Source of the DNA: Brachypodium distachyon
Taxonomy: Eukaryota > Streptophyta > Magnoliopsida > Poales > Poaceae
Length of the DNA stretch: 64,000 bases
Assembly (NCBI RefSeq): GCF_000005505.3
Contig: NC_016131.3
Span: forward strand, 46,361,355 to 46,425,354
Direction: 5' to 3'
Positions 36,201 through 47,706 of the stretch are shown here, piece after piece; the first letter of the stretch is position 1, and each line of letters begins with the position of its first letter. Both the position numbers and the translations under genes were made by a program. The notes beneath the pieces are model-generated. The model worked only from the letters and a program-made list of their open reading frames with translations, searched no databases and had not been told where the DNA came from.

Positions 36201-36941
36201 GAAGCGTCTATGAGCACCATGAAGTATCAAAACGGTCTCGAAAGGGACTGAATCGGACCACATATATCCCCTTGGATGCGTTCCAAAAATGCAGGGATTT
36301 CATCCCTCACTTTTAATGGTGATGGTCGAATGATTAGTTTCCTCGTCGCGCATGCCGAGCACACGAAATCATCATGATTCGGGAAATTTTTAACATTCAC
36401 CCCATGCCCATTTGAGTTGTTAATTATATTTCTCATCATTCTAATACCCGGGTGGCCTAACCTATTATGCCATAAGCAAAATAGTTCAGAGCTTCTAAAT
36501 ATAGTCTTTAAGGTAGTGTACACGGGCGGCGCTACAATCTTAGTGTAGTAAAGCCCATTGTCGAATGAAGGGAATTTTTCAACAACATGCTTATCGTGGG
36601 CATCGCGCTTTGTGATAAGTAGGCACTCTTTGACATTATCATCATCGGTCTCCACATGGAGGCCGTTTGCGCGGATGTCCTTAAAACTCAAGAGAGTTCG
36701 AGTCGACTCTGGGTACAATAATGCTTCCTCAATGAGGAAAGTTATTCCCATGGGGAGTATGATAGTGGCTCATCCAGAGCCTACTATTTTTGACTCGCCC
36801 CCTGCGATAGTCATTATACTCCCCGGAGTTTTTTCTAATGGACTCGAAATAACGAGTTTCTCTCAAGATGGTGTTTGTGGTACAACTATCCACAAGCCAC
36901 GTTTCCTCCATTCGAGCACCACGTGTTCTAAAATATAGCAT
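33278..36941 (-). pseudogene. Copia pol remnant (PR-IN-RT-RNase H)
   Basis: A protease-like segment with WLVDSC (Cys where the family has DSG) lies at 36941-36729 in a different frame from the rest. From 36751 to 33278 a single frame encodes the H-H-C-C zinc motif (LWHNRLGHPG, CSAC), the integrase core with DNAGEF, a long RT with YVDD, and RNase H with GYADAGY. It is interrupted by three stops at 36227-36229 (TGA), 35984-35986 (TAA) and 35741-35743 (TAG). The RT/RNase H part alone is open for 817 codons. Apart from these nonsense codons the frame is intact, so the copy is fairly recent or has decayed by point mutation. Confidence 0.9.
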
Positions 36942-39036
36942 CTAATTATTTTATGAAGCGAAAAAGTAGCAACATAATTAAGTAAATGCATTACATATTT
37001 CAGGACATAACAAGCCATCAGTATTAAATAAAGGAATTAATGGATGAACTCACAAATCATCCAAGCGTTGAAAGAACAATGTTTTGCTTGCTCAGAGCAT
37101 ATACAACCACCTCAGATGATTTTATATCATAGAATCATCAAAATCAATTGACAAATGAATCATCAGGAGGGCCAAGTGCACTTGACGATGGTTTCCTCAT
37201 CCTCCGCATATGTCACAGTTCGGCATGGTCTCATCCCATTATCAGCTATCACGGTAGCGATAGTCGGGAGAGACGTGTGTGAAAGCACACATAGCACAAA
37301 CTCAACGGGGGTTGGCCAAGCTTAATAGAATCAGTTAGTGCTTCCATTTTGTGCCTCCCCCTCTGAGTTATAGCGAGGTTAAACCTCGCGCTATTGCATA
37401 GCCTGAAAATACTTATGACATGCGAGAATGAACAACACATGTGGAACCAGGACCATCTGGTGAAGCATAACACTTTCCCAACATGTATGTACTTGTCCAA
37501 AAGTACAAAGGGATGGTGCAATGCCTAAATGTTCTCCTCGCAGGGTGGTGGCGGTAGTCAACAAGACACCAAGCCGATTAACCTCCCCAAAAGCTATCAA
37601 GCTCCGAGAACAAATCCACATCCAAAAATCAAGTCCAACCATTTTAGGTCGGCTCCTCGAACCGCAGGTTCGTGATTCATATCATTAATGCAAATTTTTA
37701 CGAAATTACAACATATAATCTCGAGGTAACATCATGTAAACCATCGCATAAATGTGATAGAATGATATAGTTCATAACAACGTTCCAATATTTAAAACAC
37801 GCGAGTTCATGTCTTACTTAATGATTAAAAGCAATAAAGCATATTTACAATTAATCAACAACGGTAAAACATGGTGATACAAGCATGTGCATTGAGATGG
37901 CAAGTTAATCGTATCCTAAACGTGGAAATTAGCCCAAAAATCACATTCCCGAAGCCATTTTGAGCCTAAATATGCTATTTCAGCAAGAACTTACAGTTGC
38001 AAGGACTTGCACGTAAAAGCGCAGCACATAAAACAGTGCGCGTAATTACAGAAAAGACCAATAGCTGAAATGCAAATCTTTTGGCCCATACCGAATATGG
38101 CCTGCCCGAGGCGACAAGTGGCATGACACGAGCGTGGTGGCTCGGCCAGTGTCAGGCCGCGCGCCACGGTGGCACCCGCGGCAGCTAGCGGCAGTGGTGT
38201 AGACGCCCGCGCAGCGTGCCCGGCAACAGTGGCATCGGCCCACGCCCGAGGCGGCGGCGGCTCGCACGCGGCCAAGGCCGCGGCGGGGTCCACGCGCAGG
38301 GCAGCGTCTCTGGCGGCCGTACAGCAGCAACGACAACGGATACGGCGCCCGCGAAGCTCCCGTTGAAAGCAACGGCAGCCCATGCACATCTCGTGGTGGC
38401 GGAGAAGTTGCCCCGGCAATGCGCTGCTCGGCCAGCAGGCGCTGCAGCTGCAGCAATGCTCAACGGCACGCTCGCAGCCCGCGGTCGTGCCCGACGAAGC
38501 GAGGCCTGCACACACTACGGCGACACAGGTCCGCCGTTCACAGCGACGACTCGACGTCGTCTCCGGCTCTAGATGGCTCGCATCCATGATGGAGCGGTGG
38601 CCGGAGCGGCTCGCAGGCATGAAGACCGGCGGTGGCTTGGGACAGCTCACGGCATAGAGCCTGCGGTGGCCGGCGTGCTCCACTGCAGTGGCTCCATGGG
38701 GTGGCTTGGGACGGCTCGCGGCATGGAGCCTGTGGTGGCTGGCGGTGAGCACAGCAGTGCGACACCATCTCCCCATGGTTATGGTCAACAAGTCCCTCGT
38801 GCGACGAGGATGATCGGCATTGGCTGGCGACTTGGTCGGCAACATCTCGCGAGGAAAATCCATACCGTGGGTAGAAACATCCGAAAGATAATCCAATCGC
38901 AAAAATGGAATCGTAACACAAAGAGGAATCCATTTTTGCAATAAAATTTCAGATCCAATACCTCCGTGATTTATGTCGAGAGCCTGCTTGGAGTAGGCTC
39001 GATGAAGGCTCGGGGCAGAGACTCGTGCTGATAACT
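36942..39036 (-). other. Copia leader/gag-less internal region with GC-rich insert
   Basis: Between the protease remnant and the PBS no gag is recognised. 36950-37990 is AT-rich and non-coding. 38040-38800 is strikingly GC-rich, with Ala/Arg-coding frames and a two-unit repeat of ~70 bp (GGTGGCTTGGGA type, around 38629-38765). A 351-codon frame (39046-37991) spans it but has no known domain. It may be captured host sequence or an element-specific leader. Confidence 0.45.
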
Positions 39037-39272
39037 TGTTGTGCAACCTCTGCCGGCTGGCCGGTCCCGGGGTTGCACATCAAGATCGTAATCGAAGAAG
39101 TCGATCACACACACAATCATGAAGTACAGTAAAATAGATGAACACCAGGGAGTAGAGAGGAACAGGAGGTCTTTATTAATTTCTGATCCCAACAGTACGT
39201 ACAAAGGATAGCCTCCTCTCCTTTATATAGACTAGATGGCCCAACTGGATTAAAGGGATAAGGCCTAAAGTT
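39037..39272 (-). repeat. Copia 5' LTR (truncated)
   Basis: Matches 32733-32968 with scattered substitutions, then identity stops abruptly after GGATAAGGCCTAAA. The missing part is the outer U3 region. Confidence 0.88.
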
Positions 39273-39802
39273 CGTCCATAAAGATTGCATTTTTACTGCC
39301 CCCCGGGGTTGCTTCCTAGCCCGGGGTGCTCTATTTTAGGTTGCCAACATCTAGTAATTGTAACTTTTGGTCCATACCCCTTCTGAATTGACTATGCAGT
39401 ATCTTAGTTTTGGTGGTTTGGTTTCCAGGGGAAGTTTGTCGAATTCTAACTTCTGTATGCTTAATGTTTGATATGCAGCTGAACTTCCGAAGAACAAGAG
39501 AAAAAAGAAATTCAAGGTATATCACAGTATGTAATCAATTGCTGATGACCTGATAGAGTATGTTCCTAGGACTGTCTTGTTGGCTGGGCTGCTATTTTGA
39601 ACTAGTCCTAGTTAGAGACCATTTACTTATCTAGATGAAGAATTACAAGGGAAACTATGCTAAAAGAAACTGCAAATAAGCCATAAAAAGTCTCTCTTGA
39701 TGCCAAAAATAACTTGTTGGTTCTTATATTTGCTTAGATAAGATCACAAGAAGATATCTCGACAGAATCTGCTGTGCTTTTATTTAAACACTATAAAACA
39801 TA

Positions 39803-39915
39803 CTACCTCCGTTCCATAATTCTTGTCGAAATCATACATGTATCTAGACACCTTTTAGGAATAGATACATCCATTTTTGGGCAAATCTGAGACAAGAATT
39901 ATGGAACGGAGGGAG
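39803..39915. mobile_element. Stowaway MITE, complete
   Basis: A 113-bp element with termini CTACCTCCGTTCCATAATTC and GAATTATGGAACGGAGGGAG, flanked by TA at 39801-39802 and 39916-39917. The best-preserved member of the family also seen at 10893 and 12077. Confidence 0.92.
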
Positions 39916-41089
39916 TAGTTTTCTGAAGTAACCACCAAGGTCCTAGATGTTTATTTGTAGCCACCTTTTGTAACAGTGACAGTGAAATGTTGCACAATGT
40001 TTGAGTGGTGGCGGTGCACTTAAAAATATTTCGATACTAACATGCCATTAAATTCTCTTACAATCACGAGAATATCATTTCGAAGTTGAAAGTACATATG
40101 AATTATTCTCTGGAACAGCTGTGTACAAAACTACGAGTGACAATCCTAGTATTGCTTATGGCTACACTGTTTGCCAGTTATGCTGTTCATATTATATAAC
40201 AAATAGCTGTTCATAACTCCAGGTCTAACTTGTGATTAATCTATGCTAGGCACTGAGATGCCACAGATAATCAGCGGTTGCTGGCTTCACTGCTTTGAAG
40301 GTATATCTTCATTGTCATTATGATTCACACGCAGTGGATGTGATGTACTAATTACTATGCTATATTAGTCTTTATTTTCTGGACATAGCAAGCTCAAATT
40401 ACCGATAGCTTATTATTGGCACTAAGCTACTATTTCCATCTGGACATAATTCAACCCATATGTGAAATATAGAATTATAGATGCGGTATATGAACAATGT
40501 TTGAATAACCTAACCTTCTTTGCCTAGTTCTAGCTTCACTGATTGGCAGTAAAGGTGCAACGAAGAAGAAAAGGCTTAAGTATTCCTACTTAGAAGCCTC
40601 AGTCTGCTTTTGTTTAACTCGATTTCTCACCTTTGTTCAAAACTTCAAATCCTTAGTGTTGTTACGACTTGGATTCATTCTTAACCAACAGGATATGCAT
40701 AAGAGTAAATTACAAAAACCGTCACATGGAGGGCTAGGGTTTTATCTAATTACTGGTTGTGGTATGTTTTTCTAAAAGACAACCGGTTTCTGGACAGCTC
40801 TCTTCAAATAGTACTGATTGCCGCGTAAAATGGCTCCACCGGTCAGAATTGACTTCATGCTACTTGAAACTTTTTTTTTTTGAAAAGAACTACCAAAATA
40901 GGTAGGTATGTGAAACCCTAACCTTCAATGTGAATTTATTTTTATATAATTATGACTCCATGCGTAAATTAACTTGGTTGGAGTTTTATATTAGCTAATG
41001 CCACATATGACTTGGCTCATGTAAGATGCCCCATTTATTAAAAAACATAAAGGCCTAGAATCATCATATGGGATCTGAGTTTAGTGCTA

Positions 41090-41155
41090 CTCCTTCCGTT
41101 CCTTAATGCAACTCATATAAGTTTTTTATATCCATTCCCTAATATAGCTCATCGT
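41090..41155. mobile_element. Stowaway MITE fragment
   Basis: The left terminus CTCCTTCCGTTCCTTAATG is preceded by TA. The right end is not found. The fragment contains two imperfect direct repeats of TTCCxTAATxxAxCTCAT. Confidence 0.45.
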
Positions 41156-43004
41156 TCTCTTGGCTGCCACACCTGGCCAATAGTTCGTCAGACGTATTAA
41201 TCTTAAACCAATATATGAATGGCCAAACACTAGAAACTCCATTGTATTTTTAACTAGTGAAACTGTGATCTTTGTACCTCCTGTATTCTTTGTAATCTAT
41301 ATCGATGTCCACATTTGGTAGTGTAAATCTATGCCTCATCCCCAGTGTGCTGTAATTGGTAATTTAGGTTCCAACAGATAAATTATGAGTAGTAGGTTGT
41401 TGAATGCTTTCTCGTTGCTGCTCTCCACGTGTTTGATGCATAAGGGTATTTTACTAGTACAATTTGGTTTTTGACCATATATAATATATGGTGTACTGCC
41501 ATAAAGAAGATTCAATGTGGCTTCTGTAAGTTTGGCTCTTTAATTTGTTTTCTTTTGCATATCTTAGACCATGTCAACATGGTTTAAAGTAACTTACGTA
41601 TCCATTAATTTGAAAAAAACATGTGCTGACAACTGGGATTGCTGAGCTGATACAGTATTGTATACATTTCAATTTTGGTGCGGGTGCTCAAACTTTCTGC
41701 GCATTGAAATCTGACAAGCTATATTCGATGACAGTTTCCTTTGCATGTAGTTGTTATACACAGTCAGAATGCCTAGTTCTGTACGGCCTAGGTGACCTTG
41801 TTTTAATACCTTGTGAAATTTGTTTCGACGGAACAGTGTCACAGCTGGTATACATTTTTTTAGGCTGGTTGATCACACCATTACTGCAATTCATCCAACT
41901 CTCCCATATGCATGAAATCTTCGGTTCTATTTACACTTTGTAATGCAGGTTACTTTCAATCCAAAGGATACTAATACTTGTGGAACTGGATCTATCAACT
42001 GTACTGTAAATGGGTGTTACATAGTCTCTAATAATTGCCTTATTGTGTTATTAGTTATGACTCACGTGATCTGGTTCATTTATACATCTTAATCTGAAAT
42101 TGAGATACATAATTTGATTTCCCCAGATCTGGATTATGCTCAGTGGACATCAAAGATGAAATGTGTTAGCACTTGACTGGTTGTGACAGGCCCTATTTGG
42201 TTACTGGTTCTGACATCTGCACTGAAGAGGTTCGTTTTTGCACCCTGGTTATAGTATTTTGAACCGGTAAGTCCTTGCTGGTCTAGGGTAGGAGCCGTCC
42301 ATTCATCTAGATGCTACATTTTAGCTGACCTAGGTTCTTGCAAATCTAACATAAATGCTTAGTGTGTGGTTGTTAGGCTAATCAACCTGGGTAACCATAG
42401 CTTAAAAATATTCAATCCATACACTCAAACACCAATGCTCATGTCTGTCCTATAGCCTTTTTTATACACCCGGCACACGATTCAATGCTTGGTTACAAAG
42501 TTTAGATGTTCAAAAAATATATTGTCACTCGAAGGGAAATGTGTAATATATGGCTCATACGCCGGTAAACACCAGTAACCATCCAACTGCTTGGACCATA
42601 ATTCCTGCTGGACCTAGGTCCAAAAAACTGTGTATGCATTTGAACCTTGAGGTATTTGCCAAAATAATAATTCTGTGAATAAAAGTAACCACAACAATGC
42701 TGTAATCCATGCGAACCAGGCATGTACCCTTTCCTGCTTAATTTGCCAAATACCAATTCCGAGGACAAAAGTAAGCACAACATCTGGGATCCAACAGTTT
42801 TCTGCTTACTGTTCAGAGCCTTATCACCCAGGGTCCCAGGTCATATAGTTCAAAGAGTACCTGGGGGTAGTACTGATAGAAGTTCATATGTTTGATGAAC
42901 TACTAACTTGTAAACATGATGTAGACTTTATGTGAGTAGATCACTTTCTTGCTGACAGAAGTCCAGTTCTATTAACCTGTAACATGATGCAGACGGTGAC
43001 CAGA

Positions 43005-43262
43005 TCACTTCTCTCTCTTCTTGTCCAGGTTCTTCCTCCTGGCATTGCGTTTGTCCCGTCGAGCTTTATTGCGATCTCTCTCTGCATCTTTTTTCTGCTT
43101 CTCTTGTTTGCGGCGCGCCTCCTCCGCCAGATGTGCTACTTCCAGTTCGTGATGGAACTGACGGTGTCTGTCTGCGAAGTCAAATGGGTACACCTTGTTG
43201 TAGCCGCATGGGCGGCAGTAGATGTACTCCCCATCGAGGAGGTGGATGTACTCCTCTTCCAT
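43005..43262 (-). CDS. Hypothetical small basic protein with a CxxC segment
   Basis: An 85-residue frame starts MEEEYIHLL. It has YCRPCGYNKVYPFDF followed by H-x3-HH, which could be a degenerate C2H2-type zinc site, and ends in a Lys/Arg/Glu-rich segment (RRKQEKQKK...KKREK) likely to form a charged helix. Gene-like support comes from a splice acceptor CCCAACAG at 43270, just before the ATG, a candidate leader exon near 44230-44120 with donor AG/GTGCGT, and a TATA-like motif further upstream. I do not recognise the family. The 850-base leader intron holds a 275-bp MITE. Confidence 0.45.
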   Translation of the reverse strand: MEEEYIHLLDGEYIYCRPCGYNKVYPFDFADRHRQFHHELEVAHLAEEARRKQEKQKKDAERDRNKARRDKRNARRKNLDKKREK

Positions 43263-43678
43263 GAGTATCCTGTTGGGTAAACATGTTATGATGAGAACAT
43301 AGATGCCCTGTTTCATTGCCTAGCATGTTCTGATCATGTAATAACAAGAGATGCAATCCCCTGCTATGAGTGTGCTGTGATGTAATCGGGCTGTAACATA
43401 ACTGTAGTAAACATCCGATGTGCGTAGGCATGTTGTGCCCATGTAATAGCAAGTGATGCGCTCCCCTGCGGTGAGGGAGATGTGATGTAATGGATCTGTA
43501 ACAAAACTAGTAAGATCGGATGTCCTAATTAAAATAGATCCAACGAAAACCTAAATTCCCCAACTAGATTATCCAAATATCTGCCTGAGCCCTCAGATCG
43601 AGGCCCAATGGGGGCAAGAGCCCGCGGAAATCGAGGCACATCCGATCGGAGATCTAAAAACCGAACCAGCAGATTTGA

Positions 43679-43953
43679 GGCTGGTCACAGTGCATGGTAA
43701 CTTAGAATTGTAACATGTCTTTATTAGTACTCAAAGTTACTACCTCCATAGTGGGTAGTAACATATATGTGGTGTCATGTATTGTGTGATTTATTAGGTT
43801 ATAGACTCATTTTGCTTTGGTTTGTGTGATGTTATGGTAACATATCTAATTACCACAAACCTCTCCCTCCCCTCATTAATAACATGCCACATCACCAAAT
43901 TTACTTAGTTGGCACTTATGTTACCACCTTTGTTACTCCCACTATGACTAGCC
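43679..43953. mobile_element. MITE, GGCTAGTCATAGTGGGAG-type termini
   Basis: A 275-bp element starts GGCTGGTCACAGTGCATGGT and ends ACTCCCACTATGACTAGCC, which are inverted relative to each other. It is flanked by the triplet TGA on both sides. A second copy in opposite orientation is at 50718-50981. A 3-bp duplication fits PIF/Harbinger (Tourist), but the triplet is not the usual TTA. Confidence 0.75.
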
Positions 43954-44257
43954 TGAGGCAGTAAAACCTAAACCCTAGCGCAGATCACCGAACCCCAGCG
44001 TAGAAATCCGGATTTTGAGGGAGAAAAATCGCAGATCTAACGGAAACCCTAAAATCAAGGGATACCCGAAGACCATCAACAGGGGCGCGCGGGGATTCTC
44101 AGGGGAGAGAGAAACGCACCTACTGGCTGTGATCCAGGTGGAGGTCGGTGGTGGTGCAGGGCTGGTTGCTTGCGACCTGCGTCGCCCTGAGATGCGGAAG
44201 GAGGAATTCGGTGTCGGTTGCGAAATGACGTGGAACTTTGGAGAGGGTAACCTAACC

Positions 44258-44264
44258 TTTATAT
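44258..44264 (-). promoter_or_regulatory. Candidate TATA box for the 43-kb small gene
   Basis: ATATAAA on the minus strand, about 30 bases upstream of the presumed leader exon (44230-44120). Supported only by position. Confidence 0.35.
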
Positions 44265-44832
44265 GGCAAGGGTAACTTAGCCTCCTTGATGATATTGTGC
44301 AATTTGATATTAGCGACTGCCCTAGAGAGTCAAACAAAAGTTGCACATGAGCTTGCCCATCTAGCTAGATATTAACCTTGTAAATCTTGGTATGATTTCC
44401 CCCCTTCTCGCATTGTATCCTTCCGAGGATGTAACTCTTGTATCGAATCAATAAAGAGATGATTTGCTGTAAAAAGAACAAGAAGAAAGAATGTCGCCGA
44501 AGAAATGCACAGACGCGCTTCCAAAACATTTAGTTCACATCTCATGCATTATTTGTCGTGCTCTATTATTATTACTTATTAGATCTCAAATCAAGACATC
44601 TAGTTCATCAAATAGTCCATCAAATGTTACCTTTTGTCCTTTTTAGAAATAACATAACTAATTAATGTAGCAGTCACTAAAATACATCTTATATTTTGTG
44701 ACTTTGGAGACGACGACAAATAGTAAACAACACTTTGGAGACGACATATAGTAATTTCACAGATAAAAATGGCGAACAACTCTAGTAGTGTCAGATTCTT
44801 CTTTTTCTCCGGAGAGACAATTCGACTATTCA

Positions 44833-45758
44833 TCATGGATGAGTGGGAATCAACCAGAATGGTTGCCGAGATGACGCCATGGCGCCGCTGCACGGTTCAC
44901 GCACTTCCTCCGTCTTCTCTTCAAGATCATACACGTGTAGACGGTTGTCGTGTTGGCTCATCCAGTACACGCTATTAGGCAGCAACCCAAACATGGTGGC
45001 CGGACACCAACCTCCAAAGGATCGGTTTGAACCTACGATGATTGCCCGGTCGCCGATGCCGTCCACCCTGATGGTTTTCTTCTTCTTGAAATCGACGCGG
45101 TAGACGCCGACATCGTCGACGGTGTGGAAGTCGGTGTTGTGGAAGAATATGCACGCCACGTAGAGCGCCCCTTCGATGTCGACGTAGTAAGGCGAAGCGG
45201 CGGCCATGTAATCCCCTACAGGCACAGGTCGCACCCCCTTCATCTTCACGTCACGGAAGGTTGGCCCCGGCACGAACTCGAGCACGCCGATCTCGTCCCC
45301 CGACCGGTGGTAGTAGAACTTGCCGCCGCACCACGCGGGACGATTCATTATCAGTTTCAAGGGGTCCGGTGTAGCCACCGAGAGACGGAAGGCGTCCGAT
45401 GTCGTACTCGTGCCTGACCCACTCGTTGTGCGGACTCGGCCGACAGCACGCACTTGGCGTGCGCGGGCGACTGTGCCAATGGAGCTAGCGGGATCTTGTC
45501 ATCGTCGTGGGGGTTCCAGAGGAAGGTGGCGAGCGTTGTGGTGTCCCGGACGAGCACCCAGCCGTGCGAGGTGACCCAGCAGCGACGCCGCTTGTTATTG
45601 CCGCCTCCGAGGTTTTCCGCCATGGTCTCCTCACACGGGCGGCATGTGCCGTTCGAGACGGCGTAGAGCGTGGTCGTGGCTTGCTCGTCGCCGCCGTTGT
45701 TGGTGAAGACGAGGCACGGCGGTAGCGACGGGGTTGTGGACGACGACGTCGACGCCAT
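44833..45758 (-). pseudogene. DUF295-type gene, frameshifted
   Basis: The N-terminal part (45758 to about 45430) reads MASTSS, then LPPCLVF, GWVLVRD and TFLWNPHDDDKI, typical of the start of grass DUF295 proteins. It breaks after KCVLSAE. The next family block EWVRHEYDIG is in another frame, and the C-terminal block (WCGGKFYYHR, PYYVDIEGALYVA, FWLIPTHP) is in a third. The usual stretch containing LWYC is missing, so a deletion with frame loss is likely. The remaining frame from 45453 to the stop at 44833 is 206 codons. Expression of a truncated product cannot be excluded. Confidence 0.75.
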
Positions 45759-46159
45759 GCATGTCCACGTGTGCTGCGCGCGGCTGGTCGGTGGATCCAG
45801 ATTGCTTTGCTAACATGGAGCTAGCTCGATTGTTTTGGTGTGCGTGTATAGTCTTGTTGTGCTACATATATATAGAGGCGAGCAGGAACTAGGAGGATAT
45901 GGGTCGGTGTCGGATTCGCGTGGGCTCGTCCGTTTCGTGTTCGACCTTAATTCGGCACTGGCCGGCAGGTGTATGCTGGGTTCGGTCTGAATCCGGATTC
46001 CCCGGCCGAGACGGACTCGGCATCGACGACGACGCTAGCCTTATTATTAAACAAGAACGGGGACGTAGTAACATATCGTAGACTAGTATAATTCGGCGCA
46101 TCGATCTGAACTAATTAAGCAGCGAGAACACGACTAGCAACTTGGGGGGAAAGATCTAG

Positions 46160-46366
46160 ATGGCGACGACGACGACGTCCTCGCTGCCGCCGTGCCTCGT
46201 CATCACCTCCGGCGACGGTAAAGCCACGACGACCATCTACAACGTCTATGCTTGCCGGGAGCAGCAGACTTCAAGCGCTGCCGGCAGAGCAGAGCAGGAC
46301 GCGAGGAGCAGCACCACGTCGTCGCCGGGCAAAGCTTTACGCTTCCAAATCTTAGGTGGTGAATGA
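46160..46366 (+). pseudogene. DUF295-type N-terminal fragment
   Basis: A 68-codon frame begins MATTTTSSLPPCLVITSG and shares LPPCLV and ATTT(I/L)Y with the start of the divergently oriented copy at 45758. After about 30 codons the similarity ends in unrelated sequence and a stop. The two copies are head-to-head across ~400 bases, suggesting an inverted local duplication followed by loss. Confidence 0.65.
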
Positions 46367-46739
46367 GTTCGTTTTGAAGCTTTCAAGCCTAACCTAATGT
46401 GCGATTATGTGAGAATTGAGATGATTGGTTGTTGCTTTACATTGATTGATAATTGTTCAGATCAGCGACCGGTTCAGATTGTGTTGAAGATTTTTGTAGA
46501 GTACTTCCGTAAATTTTATCACTGATAGCACTAATTTGCTATCAAATATCCATGCCAGATTGAAACAAGAGAATTGATGAATTGATAATTTGAAGCTTTC
46601 AGATGCAAGCCTGAGAAAAAAAAAAGGTAGCCGCATCGTCTTAGTTTCAAAAAATAATGCAGGTATGTAGTATTCTTTTATGCAAATTTGAGACATTTAA
46701 GATCTTATGAATCAATTTCTTTTGGCCACCCACCCGATA

Positions 46740-47455
46740 GGAAATAGACCCCAGCCCTAGCTGCCGCCCACCGCCTGCAGATCGATCTCGTTCTACGTTT
46801 AGTCCTTTAGTATGTCTTCAAAAATTAGGATTTGGTTAACCGGCAGCCGAGCTATGGTGGTGATGGTGGTATTGTGTGGGTCAATAATAAGATTTGTCCG
46901 ACTCCTCATCCACCACGTCGACGGCGATCCTGGCAGTGGCGTTGAGGAGTGCGGGACGGTTGGTCGCTACTCTTCTGGAGTGGTGGATCTGGTTCTGTGT
47001 TTGTGCTTTGCAGGTCGTCTACGCGTATTGGTTTTTTGGTTCCTTTTCCGATCGATGAGACTCGGCCAGTTTTGACCTCATAATGGAGTTAGTTTGGCCA
47101 GGTCTTCTTGGATCCGTCTGGACGGATCTGGGATGGTCATCCAATCATCTTCGTCGTTTTCTTCTTCAGGACGGTGGTATGTTTCTCGGATCACTGTCAC
47201 CGGCGTCTTCTGGCTTCGACCGGCGACTTCCCGGCTACTACGTCAACAACGGTTTCCTGACTCCGACGTGGTTCGGAGGTCCAGAGGCAGCATCGAGCTT
47301 CGCTCACGGCGCGCCACCGGCGAGTGCAGGAGGCAGACAACGACTTTTACCTACAAGAATTTGGGTGTAATTTTATTTTATTTTAACGATGATTCTGTAA
47401 GGGTTGGTTGATTTCAATATATGGCCTTGGCCTTCTCGCAAAAAATAAATAAATC
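46740..47455 (+). mobile_element. Putative retroposon-like fragment with A-rich tail
   Basis: A GC-richer block ends in TGGCCTTGGCCTTCTCGC followed by AAAAAATAAATAAATC, a 3' tail style common in cereal non-LTR retroelements and their derivatives. Short frames inside (for example 47083-47370) have no domain I can name. No target duplication was identified. Confidence 0.35.
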
Positions 47456-47706
47456 TTTTGTTCATTTGATAAATTCTATATTTGTGTGTTGGCATGTTAC
47501 ATCTATGGTATTGAACCTAAAAATCTTTTCTAGTCGTCCCACCCTAAACAAAAATCCTAGCTCCGCCACTGATTATATTTCTACTCAAGGATATTTGCTT
47601 ATGGTAATAATTTTGATCACATTAATCACATATTCATGAAGTAATTTATGGTCAAAGAGTTGGTCAACCGAACCCTAATATGCCCTGTATTGTTGGACGG
47701 AGGGAG

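Larger units (their letters stand above)
32733..39272 (-). mobile_element. Ty1/Copia LTR retrotransposon, truncated and mutated
   Basis: The element is transcribed right to left. The order PR, GAG-pre-integrase zinc motif, integrase, reverse transcriptase, RNase H identifies Copia. The downstream LTR (32733-33057) is complete, starts TGTTG and ends CA in transcription sense, and is preceded by a polypurine tract. The upstream LTR (39037-39272) lacks about 90 outer bases, so no target-site duplication can be recognised. A PBS-like TTATCAGCACGAG adjoins it. No gag with a CCHC knuckle is seen in the ~2 kb between the PBS and the protease. The pol frame carries three in-frame stops, so the copy is not autonomous. 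Confidence 0.93.
39273..43004. other. AT-rich intergenic or intron-like region
   Basis: No gene model is supported. Several short islands look like small exons between intron-like T-rich sequence on the plus strand. One is 39479-39515, preceded by ATGCAG and followed by GTATAT, with a Lys/Arg-rich translation. Another is near 40252-40303, followed by GTATAT. They do not assemble into a frame I recognise and may be gene debris next to the truncated retrotransposon. Two Stowaway sequences are present. Confidence 0.3.

Noticed and set aside
37991..39046. A 351-codon minus-strand frame inside the Copia element
   Set aside because: It runs from within the LTR through GC-rich sequence, lacks a gag CCHC knuckle and has Ala/Arg/His-rich composition typical of chance frames.
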